From Actinomycetota bacterium (GTDB lineage Bacteria > Actinomycetota > Actinomycetes > Streptosporangiales > Streptosporangiaceae), in NCBI GenBank assembly GCA_003168295.1, contig PMST01000116.1, positions 1 through 9,138 of the forward strand: a DNA stretch of 9,138 nucleotides, read 5' to 3'. Below are positions 1 to 5,784 of the stretch, piece after piece; position 1 is the first letter of the stretch, and each line of letters begins with the position of its first letter. The notes beneath the pieces were generated by a model. The model was not told the DNA's origin. It was given only the letters and a program-made list of their open reading frames with translations, and did no database searches. The position numbers were made by a program, and so were the translations under genes.

Positions 1-363
1 GCCGACGACCTGGCCTCCGCCACCGCCCTGGCCACCCAGATGGTCCGCGACTTCGGCCTCAGCGAGGCGATCGGCCCGGTCAGCTACAGCGGTCCGCCCG
101 CCGGGTACCCGGCGCTCGCCGGCCCGCGCGGCTACTCCGAGCACACCCAGTGGCTGGTCGACCAGGAAGTCGCCGCCATCTTGACCCAGGCCGAAACCCG
201 CGCCCGCGACCTGCTTACCACCCACCGCGACGCCCTCGCCCAGCTCACCGTCGCCCTGCTCGAGCAGGAAACCGTCACCGGCGACCAGGTCCGCGCCATC
301 GCCCGGACCGCCATGACCACGGCAAGTGAACCACCTCCTTCTACTAACCATATTAGTAGATAG
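1..363 (+). CDS. ftsH: ATP-dependent zinc metalloprotease FtsH, C-terminal end (partial)
   Basis: This is the last 120 codons of a gene that begins before the window; the frame is open from base 1 to TAG at 361-363. The translation reads like the end of the M41 peptidase domain of FtsH: a helix followed by MVRDFGLSEAIGPVSY, the counterpart of the usual 'MV..(Y/F)G(M/L)S..(L/I)GPV.Y' stretch, then a YSEHTQ segment and the long helical tail with DQEV..I. FtsH is a membrane-anchored AAA+ protease that degrades misfolded membrane proteins and some regulators. The AAA module and the HExxH zinc site would lie upstream and cannot be checked, so an FtsH-like paralogue lacking a transmembrane part is possible. 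The final codons (residues NHISR) run through an operator-like palindrome at 341-359 that belongs to the next gene, so the original C-terminus may have been altered by the arrival of that block. Confidence 0.85.
   Translation, partial: ADDLASATALATQMVRDFGLSEAIGPVSYSGPPAGYPALAGPRGYSEHTQWLVDQEVAAILTQAETRARDLLTTHRDALAQLTVALLEQETVTGDQVRAIARTAMTTASEPPPSTNHISR
341..359 (+). promoter_or_regulatory. BlaI-type operator-like palindrome, site 1
   Basis: CTACTAA-CCATA-TTAGTAG is a perfect inverted repeat with 7-bp arms and a 5-bp spacer. It lies 34 bp before the ATG of the secreted repeat protein and inside the last codons of ftsH. Near-copies with identical geometry lie at 2942, 6809 and 9118; the last of these precedes a BlaI-family repressor gene. 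That the repressor binds here is inference, based on the known preference of BlaI/MecI proteins for TACTA/TAGTA- or TACA/TGTA-like dyads. Confidence 0.75.
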
Positions 364-393
364 TGCGCCATCAATACCTAAGGAGCTAAAGCC

Positions 394-924
394 ATGCGAC
401 ACCCGAGAATCATCATCGCCAGCCTCAGCCTGGCCGCAGCGGCCGCCCTCGGCGGCGGCATCACCGCCGCCGCCGCGACCACCTCCCACGCCAGCACCCC
501 GCCCGCAGCCAGCCAGCACGCCACGGCCACCGTCCGCACCATCCAGGCCAGCGTCGCAGGCAAGACCGAGACCATCCTGGCCAACAGCCAGGGCCTGCCG
601 CTCTACTACTACCTGCCGGACACGGCCACCACGTCCAACGTCACCGGCGCACTGGCGAGCCTGTGGCCGCCGCTAACCTCCGGGTCACCAGCCGCCACCG
701 GACTGACCGGCAAGCTCGCCGCCGTCATGGACACCCACGGCGACCAAGTCGCCTACAACGGCCACCTGCTCTACACCTTCGCCGACGACCACACCGGCCA
801 GGTCACCGGCCAGAGCGTGCAGGACTTCTTCGTAGCCACCCCCAGCCTCACCCCGACCGCCGGGACCTCGGCCCCGACGGTCACGGCCCCGGCCGCCCCG
901 ACCGGCAGCGCTTACGGCTACTGA
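394..924 (+). CDS. secreted PF03640-type repeat protein (COG4315-like), copy 1
   Basis: A 176-residue exported protein of unknown function. The N-terminus is a classical Sec signal: RHPR, then a hydrophobic Ala/Leu run to about residue 29, with likely cleavage in the Ala-rich stretch near 28-34. There is no lipobox cysteine, so it should be released or wall-associated rather than a lipoprotein, although many relatives are lipoproteins. The mature part carries two copies of the family Y-x-(F/W/Y)-x-x-D signature, YYYLPD at 71-76 and YTFADD at 127-132, each after a G-L-P-L or G-H-L-L strand. WPPL at 91-94 and the DxHGDQVAYNGHLLY stretch are also typical. A Pro/Thr/Ala tail ends in YGY. AAGGAG at 380-385, 8 bp from ATG 394, fixes the start. 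The membrane-protein fusion gene follows after 46 bp, suggesting co-transcription under the 341-359 operator. A 78% identical paralogue lies at 6245-6775. Confidence 0.9.
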   Translation: MRHPRIIIASLSLAAAAALGGGITAAAATTSHASTPPAASQHATATVRTIQASVAGKTETILANSQGLPLYYYLPDTATTSNVTGALASLWPPLTSGSPAATGLTGKLAAVMDTHGDQVAYNGHLLYTFADDHTGQVTGQSVQDFFVATPSLTPTAGTSAPTVTAPAAPTGSAYGY

Positions 925-970
925 TACAGCCAGATCTGCTGATTCCATCCCTTCGTAACCGGAGCCCCTG

Positions 971-2941
971 ATGGCCACCACCGCCCGCCCGGACACCGTG
1001 CCGACGCCTCCGCGTCGGCGCGACCAGCCAGTGACCCGCATCGCGGCCGCCGCCCTGGCGGTGACGGCGGTGGCGGCCGCCGGCGTGGCCGGGCGGACCG
1101 AGGTAGCCGCATCGTTCGCGGTGCTAGGTCCTCTGCACTGGCTCTGGATCCCGGCCGCGGTCCTGCTCGAGGCGGCTTCGATGGCCGCCTTCGCCATCAT
1201 GCTGCGCCGGCTGCTCGCGGCCGGGGGCGCCAGTGTGGGTGTCCGGCCGATGCTGGCCACCGCCTATGCGGCCAACGCCGTGTCGGTCTCGGTCCCGCTG
1301 GCCGGACCCGGACTGGCCACGGCCTTCACGTTCCGCCGCTTCACCCGGCAGGGCGCGGATGTCCCGCTGGCAGGCTGGTCGCTGCTGGCCGGCGGGGTAG
1401 TGTCCTCCGCTGCGGCGGCCCTGGTCGTGGTCGGCGGAGGGCTGGCGTCCGGGAACATCCTGGTTACCGCGGTCGCCGTTCCCGGTGGCGTGCTCGCCGT
1501 CGCCGTCCTGGTGGCGGCGGGAGCGGCCGCGCGCCGACCGCGGCTGCGCGGCGCGCTCGAACGGCCCGCCGCGTGGACGCTGCAGCAGGGATCCCGGCTG
1601 CTGCGCCGGCCAGCCACCGAACCCCGCCAGACCATCCGGGCCTGGGCTGAGCGGCTGAGTTCACTCCAGCTTTCCCCTGCGGGCTGGACCACGGTGACCG
1701 GCCTGGCGCTGGTCAACTGGCTCGCCGACGCGGCGGTCCTGGCCGTGAGCATCCGGGCCACCGGCGCCGCCGTGCCCTGGCATGATCTGCTGCTGGTCTA
1801 CGGCGTGGGCATCACGGCGCAAAGCCTCAACGTCACGCCCGGCGGACTCGGGATCGCCGAGGGATCACTCAGCCTGGCCCTGGTCGCCACCGGGCTGGGC
1901 GCCAGCCAGGCCCTGGCGGCCGTGCTGCTCTACCGCCTGGCCAGTTTCTGGCTGGTCGCACTGGCCGGCTGGCTGGTCCTGCTCTGGCTCCGGCGCCCCC
2001 GCAGGACGCACCCCGCCCCGGAACAGGACCCGCGAAAGGACACCGCCATGGCCGCTGACCCACGGACCGCCAACGTAGGCGCCGCTGACCCGGGCACCGC
2101 GGACATTCCCGCCCGGCTAGGTGCTCACGAGCTGGTGCTCCTGCATGGGCAGCCCGGCTCGCCCGCCGACTGGCAGCTGGTCACCCGGCGGCTGCCGACC
2201 CAGCTCCACGCCGTCGCCGCCGACCGGCCGGGATACGGCTCCAGCCAGCTTCCGGCCGGCGGGTTCGCGGCGAACGCGCACGCCGTGCTCGATGACCTGG
2301 ACTCGCGCGGCGTCAAGCGCGCGGTGCTGGTGGGGCACTCCTACGGCGGCGGAGTGGCCCTGTGGGCGGCGAGCCTGGCGCCGCACCGGGTGGAGGCGGT
2401 AGTCCTGCTGGCCAGCGTCGGCCCCGGCTGCGTGAACCGCTGGGACAGGCTGCTCGCCGCGCCCGGCGCCGGGCCGCTGTGCGCGCTGGCGGCGTGGCGG
2501 CTGACGCCGTGGCTGGCCCGCGCCCGGCTGGCCAGGATCGGACGGCGGCACGGACGCCCGCTGCGGCCGGACGAGCACGTCAACTGGCAGATCTGGGGCC
2601 ATGCGGGCGGCGGACAGCGGCCGCTGTGGCGCACCTTCCTGACCGAGCAGCGCGCCCTGCTGCGCGAACTCGGCGAGCTGGAGCGCGCCGTCTCCTCAGT
2701 CCAGGCACCGGTTCTCCTGCTCGCCGACCCCAGGGACACTCTGGTTCCCGTCGGTACCGCCCGTAGGCTCGCCCGCGCCCTGCCGGATGCTTGCCTGCTG
2801 CTTGTCCAGGACACGGGTCATCACCTGCCCAGGCGAGCTCCGGATACTGTCGCCGCCGCGATCGCGGCGTTCCTGGCCGCGACGGAGGAACCAGCCCCCC
2901 GTTCGGAGACGCGCGGCCGCAGTGACATGAACATCCCATGA
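971..2941 (+). CDS. LPG_synthase_TM/UPF0104 membrane protein fused to an alpha/beta hydrolase
   Basis: A 656-residue two-domain protein. Residues about 1-345 are strongly hydrophobic, with several membrane segments, and carry the family hallmark PGGLGIAE at 290-297 followed by a YRLASFWL helix. This is the flippase-like membrane half found in lysyl-phosphatidylglycerol synthases and in stand-alone UPF0104 proteins. After an Arg/Pro-rich linker (about 340-385) comes an alpha/beta-hydrolase fold: oxyanion HGQPGS at 392-397, nucleophile elbow GHSYGG with Ser457, probable acid Asp589 in DPRDTLVP, and His617 or His618 in the final GHH motif. The substrate is unknown; lipid or ester hydrolysis at the membrane is only a guess. 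GGAG at 961-964 precedes ATG 971. An internal ATG at 2048 (residue 360) has its own GAAAGGA at 2034-2040, so a free hydrolase may also be made. The stop TGA (2939-2941) directly abuts the next operator-like site. A broken paralogue of the membrane half lies at 5892-6186. Confidence 0.85.
   Translation: MATTARPDTVPTPPRRRDQPVTRIAAAALAVTAVAAAGVAGRTEVAASFAVLGPLHWLWIPAAVLLEAASMAAFAIMLRRLLAAGGASVGVRPMLATAYAANAVSVSVPLAGPGLATAFTFRRFTRQGADVPLAGWSLLAGGVVSSAAAALVVVGGGLASGNILVTAVAVPGGVLAVAVLVAAGAAARRPRLRGALERPAAWTLQQGSRLLRRPATEPRQTIRAWAERLSSLQLSPAGWTTVTGLALVNWLADAAVLAVSIRATGAAVPWHDLLLVYGVGITAQSLNVTPGGLGIAEGSLSLALVATGLGASQALAAVLLYRLASFWLVALAGWLVLLWLRRPRRTHPAPEQDPRKDTAMAADPRTANVGAADPGTADIPARLGAHELVLLHGQPGSPADWQLVTRRLPTQLHAVAADRPGYGSSQLPAGGFAANAHAVLDDLDSRGVKRAVLVGHSYGGGVALWAASLAPHRVEAVVLLASVGPGCVNRWDRLLAAPGAGPLCALAAWRLTPWLARARLARIGRRHGRPLRPDEHVNWQIWGHAGGGQRPLWRTFLTEQRALLRELGELERAVSSVQAPVLLLADPRDTLVPVGTARRLARALPDACLLLVQDTGHHLPRRAPDTVAAAIAAFLAATEEPAPRSETRGRSDMNIP
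2034..2050 (+). promoter_or_regulatory. internal ribosome-binding site and ATG inside the fusion gene
   Basis: GAAAGGA at 2034-2040, a 7-bp spacer, then an in-frame ATG at 2048-2050, exactly at the junction between the membrane half and the hydrolase half. The arrangement looks like the initiation site of a once separate hydrolase gene, or of a second product made from the same reading frame. That it is used is inference. Confidence 0.45.
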
Positions 2942-2960
2942 GTCCTATCCGTGTTAGTAA
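2942..2960 (-). promoter_or_regulatory. BlaI-type operator-like site 3 (before the DUF929 gene)
   Basis: Read on the minus strand it is TTACTAA-CACGG-ATAGGAC, matching the CTACTAA-N5-ATAGTAG core at 6 of 7 positions in one arm and 5 of 7 in the other, with the same 5-bp spacer. It begins one base after the upstream stop codon and lies 52 bp before GTG 3013. The better arm faces the gene, as at 9118. The spacer CACGG is nearly identical to CACGC at 9125-9129, which makes chance resemblance less likely. Confidence 0.55.
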
Positions 2961-2962
2961 AG

Positions 2963-2987
2963 GGGGCCCGGCGCGTCGCCGGACCCT
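2963..2987 (+). other. GC-rich hairpin in the leader of the DUF929 gene
   Basis: GGG-C-CCGGCG pairs with CGCCGG-A-CCC around a CGT loop: a 6-bp inner stem, one C/A mismatch, then 3 more GC pairs. No T-run follows, so it is not a standard intrinsic terminator. It sits between the operator-like site and the ribosome-binding site and could attenuate read-through from the fusion gene or stabilise the 5' end of the message. Confidence 0.45.
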
Positions 2988-3012
2988 CGGCATACCGGAA
3001 AGGAAAGATCAG

Positions 3013-3927
3013 GTGGCAAACACCCGTCACGACCAGGCCGGACGCGAGTCAGCCAGGTCGCCGCGAGGCCCGCAGGCCAAGATGCGGGCCCGGGAGCGGC
3101 TCGCGGCCGAACGGGCCGCCCGCAAGCGCGCCGAGGCACGCCGCCGACTGCTGGTGCCGATCGCGGCGGTCACCGCCGTGCTGGCCATCGTGGTGGCCTT
3201 GGTCGCGGTAAAGCTCACGGCCGGTCCCGCGCATCTGGTCGCCAGCGAGGCGCCGGCCTCGCCCGCCGTCGTCAGGCAGGTCAGCAGCGTTCCGGCCGCC
3301 GTGTTGGCCAGCGTGGACCCGGGCCAGGCCGTTACCTCGCTGGAGCCGGTCAAGACGTCCGGGCCGCCGCTGACCATCGGCGGCAAGCCGGCCATCGTCT
3401 TCGTCAGCGAGGAATCCTGCCCGTTCTGCGCGGCCGAACGCTGGTCGGTGGCCGTAGCCCTGTCCCATTTCGGCACCCTGAGTCGCCTCGGCACCACCAG
3501 CTCATCGGCCACCGACGTGTACCCGAACACCGCCACGCTGTCGTTCCGGACGGCTCGCTACCAGAGCGCCGAACTGACGCTGCGGACGACCGAACTGGCG
3601 GATAACGCCGGCCGCCCGCTGCAGCCCCAGACCGCGCTGGACACCAGGCTCATCGACGCCTTCGACGTACCCCCCTACGTCAACAGCGCCGACCAGTCCG
3701 GCGCGGTCCCGTTCCTCGACATCGCCAACAAGTACGTCCTGGCCGGCGCGCAGTACAACCCGCAGGTCCTGGCCGGCCTGTCCGCGGCCCAGATCGCCAG
3801 CCAGCTCACCAACCCGTCAAGCCGGGTAGCTCAGGCCATCGACGGCTCCGCCCAGGTCATCATTACGGCCATCGACCAGGTCCTGCACGGCAAGCCGACC
3901 CCGCGGACAGCCGGGGCCGGGGCGTGA
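3013..3927 (+). CDS. membrane-anchored thioredoxin-like DUF929 protein with CPFC motif
   Basis: A 304-residue protein starting at GTG 3013, preceded by the purine-rich AAAGGAAAG (2999-3007). An in-frame ATG at 2938 was not used because it overlaps the preceding stop codon, lacks a ribosome-binding site and would run through the operator-like site. Residues 1-45 are highly basic and cytosolic, residues about 46-68 form one membrane helix, and the rest should face outside. After an Ala/Pro/Val linker the core begins with GGKPAIVFVSEESCPFCAAERW; Cys136 and Cys139 form a CxxC redox pair on a thioredoxin-like strand-turn-helix. The FDVPPYV and GAVPFLDIANKYV segments resemble the DUF929 family, as I remember it. 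A role in extracytoplasmic thiol-disulfide exchange is inferred from fold and topology; no biochemical role is established to my knowledge. It probably has its own promoter, controlled by the 2942-2960 site. Confidence 0.82.
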   Translation: MANTRHDQAGRESARSPRGPQAKMRARERLAAERAARKRAEARRRLLVPIAAVTAVLAIVVALVAVKLTAGPAHLVASEAPASPAVVRQVSSVPAAVLASVDPGQAVTSLEPVKTSGPPLTIGGKPAIVFVSEESCPFCAAERWSVAVALSHFGTLSRLGTTSSSATDVYPNTATLSFRTARYQSAELTLRTTELADNAGRPLQPQTALDTRLIDAFDVPPYVNSADQSGAVPFLDIANKYVLAGAQYNPQVLAGLSAAQIASQLTNPSSRVAQAIDGSAQVIITAIDQVLHGKPTPRTAGAGA

Positions 3928-4159
3928 TGCCCGCTCCGGTGCTTCCATGTCAGATGAGCTACGTGACGACGATGCCGGCGGCAGCGAGGCCCGGGACCTG
4001 GGCAGCTCAATCCGGCAGACCACGTGGTGACGATGCCGGGCCGGATCCCCGGCGGACTGGACCCTAATGGTGGAGCGGGATATCTCTCGCACCAGGTCGC
4101 CTCAACCGCCGGACGAGCACAGGCCCGGTCCCCTCATATCGAGTCACGCAATCTCAAAG
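3928..4159. other. intergenic stretch with no convincing gene
   Basis: Nothing recognisable is encoded here. A 27-codon plus-strand reading frame (ATG 3947 to TGA 4028-4030) has an acidic, hydrophilic translation, but no good ribosome-binding site and no family I know. GGGC-GTGAT-GCCC just after the DUF929 stop could form only a short hairpin. The stretch leads into the intron-maturase remnant and probably contains the break where that fragment joined. Confidence 0.4.
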
Positions 4160-4312
4160 AGCTACGCTGCATGGCGGCTGAAACGCCTGCTGATCAAGAA
4201 GCACGGCAGGAACCTGCGCGCCGGGCAGGCGGACCGGTGGACCGAGGAATGGCTGCACGGGCTGGGCCTGCAGAAGCTCTCCGGCACGATCCCCTATCCG
4301 AAGGCAGCGTAA
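4160..4312 (+). pseudogene. group II intron reverse transcriptase/maturase, C-terminal remnant
   Basis: About 50 codons ending at TAA 4310-4312. The translation YAAWRLKRLLIKKHGRNL, then WTEEWLHGLGLQKL and the end GTIPYPKAA, matches what I recall of the C-terminal end of bacterial group II intron proteins, where a basic segment is followed by a W..E....LGL..L motif and a final YP.A. This part contributes to intron RNA and DNA binding. No reverse transcriptase motif (YADD) precedes it; the frame upstream to ATG 4067 looks unrelated, so that ATG is not its true start. It is a 5'-truncated fragment. In copy B the stop codon is changed to TAC. Confidence 0.75.
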
Positions 4313-4414
4313 CCATCTCAAGAAGATCGCCGGTAAGCCGTATGCGGGAAAACCGCACGTACGGATTGAAAGGGGGATGGGGAAACGGGCCGCTCGCGGC
4401 ACCGCGTCCCTGAC
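4225..4414 (+). repeat. 190-bp inverted repeat, left arm (partner 5565-5754)
   Basis: Base-by-base comparison with the reverse complement of 5565-5754 gives 177 matches of 190 without gaps. Together the arms enclose 1150 bp holding a small gene and a methyltransferase. The arms are intron fragments, not transposon ends: no transposase or target duplication is visible. Recombination between them would invert the enclosed segment. Confidence 0.85.
4335..4414 (+). ncRNA. group II intron domains V and VI (copy A)
   Basis: The segment at 4335-4367 folds as a domain V hairpin: AGCCGTATGCGG pairs with CCGCACGTACGG around a GAAAA loop and carries the AGC catalytic triad. The following GGGGGATGGGG to CGTCCCTGAC stretch fits a domain VI arm ending in AC, as expected of a 3' splice boundary. 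The RNA part from 4331 to 4405 is identical between the two copies in this window, while their coding parts differ at about one base in ten. Confidence 0.72.
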
Positions 4415-4419
4415 CGCCA

Positions 4420-4593
4420 ATGGCCATTAGCAGGCAGTGGGTAATTGACCTGATGAATCAGTTGGGTTACCGCGAGGCAGCAGAGGAGGAGTCGCTCCCC
4501 GATCAGCTTGACCGCAAGCAGCTCGAGGAGCTCTGCGACCGGCACGGCATTCCCCGTTCTGAACTGGAAAGCCGGATGGGAGGCAGCCCTTGA
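4420..4593 (+). CDS. small hypothetical protein, 57 residues
   Basis: ATG 4420 to TGA 4591-4593. The translation starts MAISRQWVIDLMNQLGYREA, followed by an acidic stretch (EAAEEE), LPDQLDRKQLEELCDRHGI and SRMGGSP at the end. It looks like a real compact, mostly helical soluble protein; I have a faint memory of small actinobacterial proteins with a similar RHGIS..EL..RMGGSP ending but cannot name a family or function. There is no Shine-Dalgarno sequence, because the bases directly before the ATG belong to the 3' end of intron copy A. Expression would depend on leaderless or intron-derived initiation, so the gene may be intact but silent. The first bases CCAATGG are shared with the start of the methyltransferase after intron copy B. 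Confidence 0.5.
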   Translation: MAISRQWVIDLMNQLGYREAAEEESLPDQLDRKQLEELCDRHGIPRSELESRMGGSP

Positions 4594-4710
4594 GTTAGCG
4601 TACAAGCCAGTGACTGGTTTAGATCTGCACTATTAACTACCTCCTTATCGGTTGCACCGGGCCGGCCCGGCTCTCCTTAGCCTCGATCGTTCAGATGGTT
4701 TGAGGACTGG
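4594..4710. terminator. convergent intergenic region with a perfect 14-bp palindrome
   Basis: The stretch lies between the ends of two converging genes. CCGGGCCGGCCCGG at 4657-4670 is a perfect palindrome, and CCAG-TGA-CTGG at 4607-4617 is a second short dyad flanked by AA and TT. Neither is followed by a clear T-run. Transcription termination in both directions is plausible from position alone. Confidence 0.35.
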
Positions 4711-5559
4711 TTACTGATTGTGCTGGCGTGCGTTTTTTGGCCTCGTGTCCGTTTCTCCTTTGGGCCGGGGTGCCTTGACAGCGAACCCCATGTAGGAGAT
4801 GGCGGTACTGCTTACCTGTCCGACGTCCAGTCGCCGGCTGAGCTCCCCGTAGGTAATCCGCCCCAGCCGTGCGCTGGCCAGGCTGCGCAGCACGGCGAGG
4901 GGCATTGCGCGTACGCCGAGGCCGGTCGTCTCGCCGGGGGCAAGCCCGTGGCGTTCCAGGATGGCGACCAGCTCGGCGGGCGTTATGAACATGTCCCAGT
5001 CGTGGAACGCCACGTCGGTGAGCCGAGTCAGCCGCCACTGCTGTACTGCCTTGATCGCGAGCAGCTTGCTCGTGCGGGTGCGGTTAATGGTGTCGAACAG
5101 GTACAGGCCGCCGGGCTCGAGCACCCGGGCCGTCTCACTGATCACGCGGTCCACGTCAGATACGTGCTCGAGCACGTCACAGCAGCAGGCTACGCCAAAG
5201 GCAGTGTCCGGCACCGGCAACTCCTCGCCGGCCCCGACCCGGTAGTCGATGCGCAGGCCCCGCTCGGCCGCGTGGGCGCGCGCCGCGTCAATCGACACCG
5301 GCGACGGGTCGACCCCGGTCACCCGGCAGCCCAGGGCCGCGAACTCCTCGGCCAGGAACCCGCCGCCACAGCCGATGTCCAGCACCCGCAGCCCGGCAAT
5401 CCCGGCAATCCCGGCACCGAACTGGCGGGCGAGCACACCACGGAAATAGGCGAGCCGGCCCGGCGTCATGCTGCCGTGCAGCAAGTTAAGCAGGCTCGTC
5501 TCATCCCACCACGACCCGCCCAGCCGGTCGTACACACCATTGTCAATGGAACGCACCAT
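4711..5559 (-). CDS. UbiG/Coq3-like class I SAM-dependent methyltransferase
   Basis: A 282-residue soluble enzyme. Residues 1-20 (IDNGVYDRLGGSWWDE) are the typical opening of UbiG/Coq3-type O-methyltransferases. Motif I, the SAM-binding loop, is VLDIGCGGGFLAEEFAALG with DIGCGGG at 61-67, followed by the acidic ribose-binding end of strand 2 (VTGVDPS, Asp84). CDVLEHV at 128-133 and LEPGGLYLFDTINRT are motifs IV and V. HDWDMFITPAEL at 186-197 and the final strand ISYMGFAVKAP also match UbiG relatives. The likely reaction is transfer of methyl from SAM to a hydroxyl of a quinone-like, polyketide or other aromatic acceptor; the acceptor cannot be read from sequence. The start at ATG 5559 gives the normal N-terminus, yet intron copy B ends only five bases before it, so no ribosome-binding site or native promoter remains. 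Confidence 0.85.
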   Translation of the reverse strand: MVRSIDNGVYDRLGGSWWDETSLLNLLHGSMTPGRLAYFRGVLARQFGAGIAGIAGLRVLDIGCGGGFLAEEFAALGCRVTGVDPSPVSIDAARAHAAERGLRIDYRVGAGEELPVPDTAFGVACCCDVLEHVSDVDRVISETARVLEPGGLYLFDTINRTRTSKLLAIKAVQQWRLTRLTDVAFHDWDMFITPAELVAILERHGLAPGETTGLGVRAMPLAVLRSLASARLGRITYGELSRRLDVGQVSSTAISYMGFAVKAPRPKGETDTRPKNARQHNQ

Positions 5560-5564
5560 TGGTA

Positions 5565-5644
5565 GTCAGGGGCGCGGTGCCGCGAGCGGCCCGTTTCCCC
5601 ATCCCCCTTTCAATCCGTACGTGCGGTTTTCCCGCATACGGCTT
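5565..5644 (-). ncRNA. group II intron domains V and VI (copy B)
   Basis: Domain V spans 5644-5612 on the minus strand with the same hairpin and AGC triad as copy A. Domain VI follows, ending at TGAC (5568-5565). The only change from copy A in this part is one T to C near the 3' end. Because no 5' intron half is present, splicing would require pieces supplied in trans. Confidence 0.7.
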
Positions 5645-5754
5645 ACCGATGATCTTCTTGACATGGGTACGCTGCCTTCGGATAGCGGATCGTGCCCAAG
5701 AGCTTGTGCAGGCCCAGCCCGTGCATCCATTCTTCCGTCCACTGGTCCGCCTGC
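5565..5754 (-). mobile_element. group II intron, 5'-truncated 3' end (copy B)
   Basis: Minus-strand counterpart of copy A, 190 bp long, 93% identical and gapless. It holds the last 28 or so codons of the maturase (W-T-E-E-W-M-H-G-L-G-L-H-K-L, then YPKAA), with the stop codon mutated to TAC, then domains V and VI. Truncation is more severe than in copy A: intron similarity ends at about 5754, where a different gene start is joined. Immobile by itself. Confidence 0.78.
5565..5754 (-). repeat. 190-bp inverted repeat, right arm (partner 4225-4414)
   Basis: Right arm of the intron-derived inverted pair; see the left arm for the count. Most differences fall in the former protein-coding half. Confidence 0.85.
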
Positions 5755-5784
5755 AACGGCCATTAGCGCTCGTCGTATTTTCAC
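5755..5784 (-). pseudogene. beheaded gene: ribosome-binding site and first ten codons only
   Basis: On the minus strand AGAGGAGAATTC precedes GTG 5784, which starts the codons V-K-I-R-R-A-L-M-A-V before the sequence turns into the intron fragment at about 5754. The basic start followed by a hydrophobic stretch is how a signal peptide or membrane protein begins. The GAGGAG ribosome-binding site has good strength and spacing (6 bp), so this looks like the genuine start of a lost gene whose body was replaced by intron copy B. The fused frame continues through the intron to about 5566 without encoding anything recognisable. The upstream region 5865-5896 carries regulatory-looking dyads that probably belonged to it. 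Confidence 0.5.

Larger units (their letters stand above)
4160..4414 (+). mobile_element. group II intron, 5'-truncated 3' end (copy A)
   Basis: Only the 3' end of a group II intron remains: the C-terminal coding part of the intron-encoded protein, a short linker, and the RNA domains V and VI. The catalytic RNA core (domains I-III) and the reverse transcriptase fingers/palm are absent upstream, so it cannot splice or move on its own. Bases 4225-4414 recur inverted at 5565-5754 with 13 differences in 190 and no gaps. The element ends, by comparison of the copies, at about CCCTGAC (4408-4414), six bases before an ATG. Confidence 0.78.

Noticed and set aside
685..1260. A 191-codon minus-strand frame spanning the ends of two plus-strand genes
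   Set aside because: The translation is Arg/Gly/Ala low complexity and it crosses two well-supported genes.
2129..2830. The hydrolase domain as a beta-lactamase, given the BlaI context
   Set aside because: The GHSYGG nucleophile elbow and the order Ser-Asp-His are those of alpha/beta hydrolases; no SxxK, SDN or KTG motif is present, and no zinc-binding HxHxD.
2938..3012. ATG 2938 as start of the DUF929 protein
   Set aside because: It overlaps the upstream stop codon, has no ribosome-binding site and would translate the operator-like site and hairpin; GTG 3013 has a purine-rich site at good spacing.
3817..4092. A 91-codon minus-strand frame over the end of the DUF929 gene
   Set aside because: It overlaps a well-supported gene, and its translation is Arg/Ser/Pro-rich without recognisable features.
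4720..5565. A 281-codon plus-strand frame opposite the methyltransferase
   Set aside because: The minus-strand frame has all SAM-methyltransferase motifs; the plus frame shows none and is its shadow.
4225..5754. The inverted pair as ends of a composite transposon
   Set aside because: The arms match group II intron 3' ends; no transposase gene or terminal target duplication is visible.
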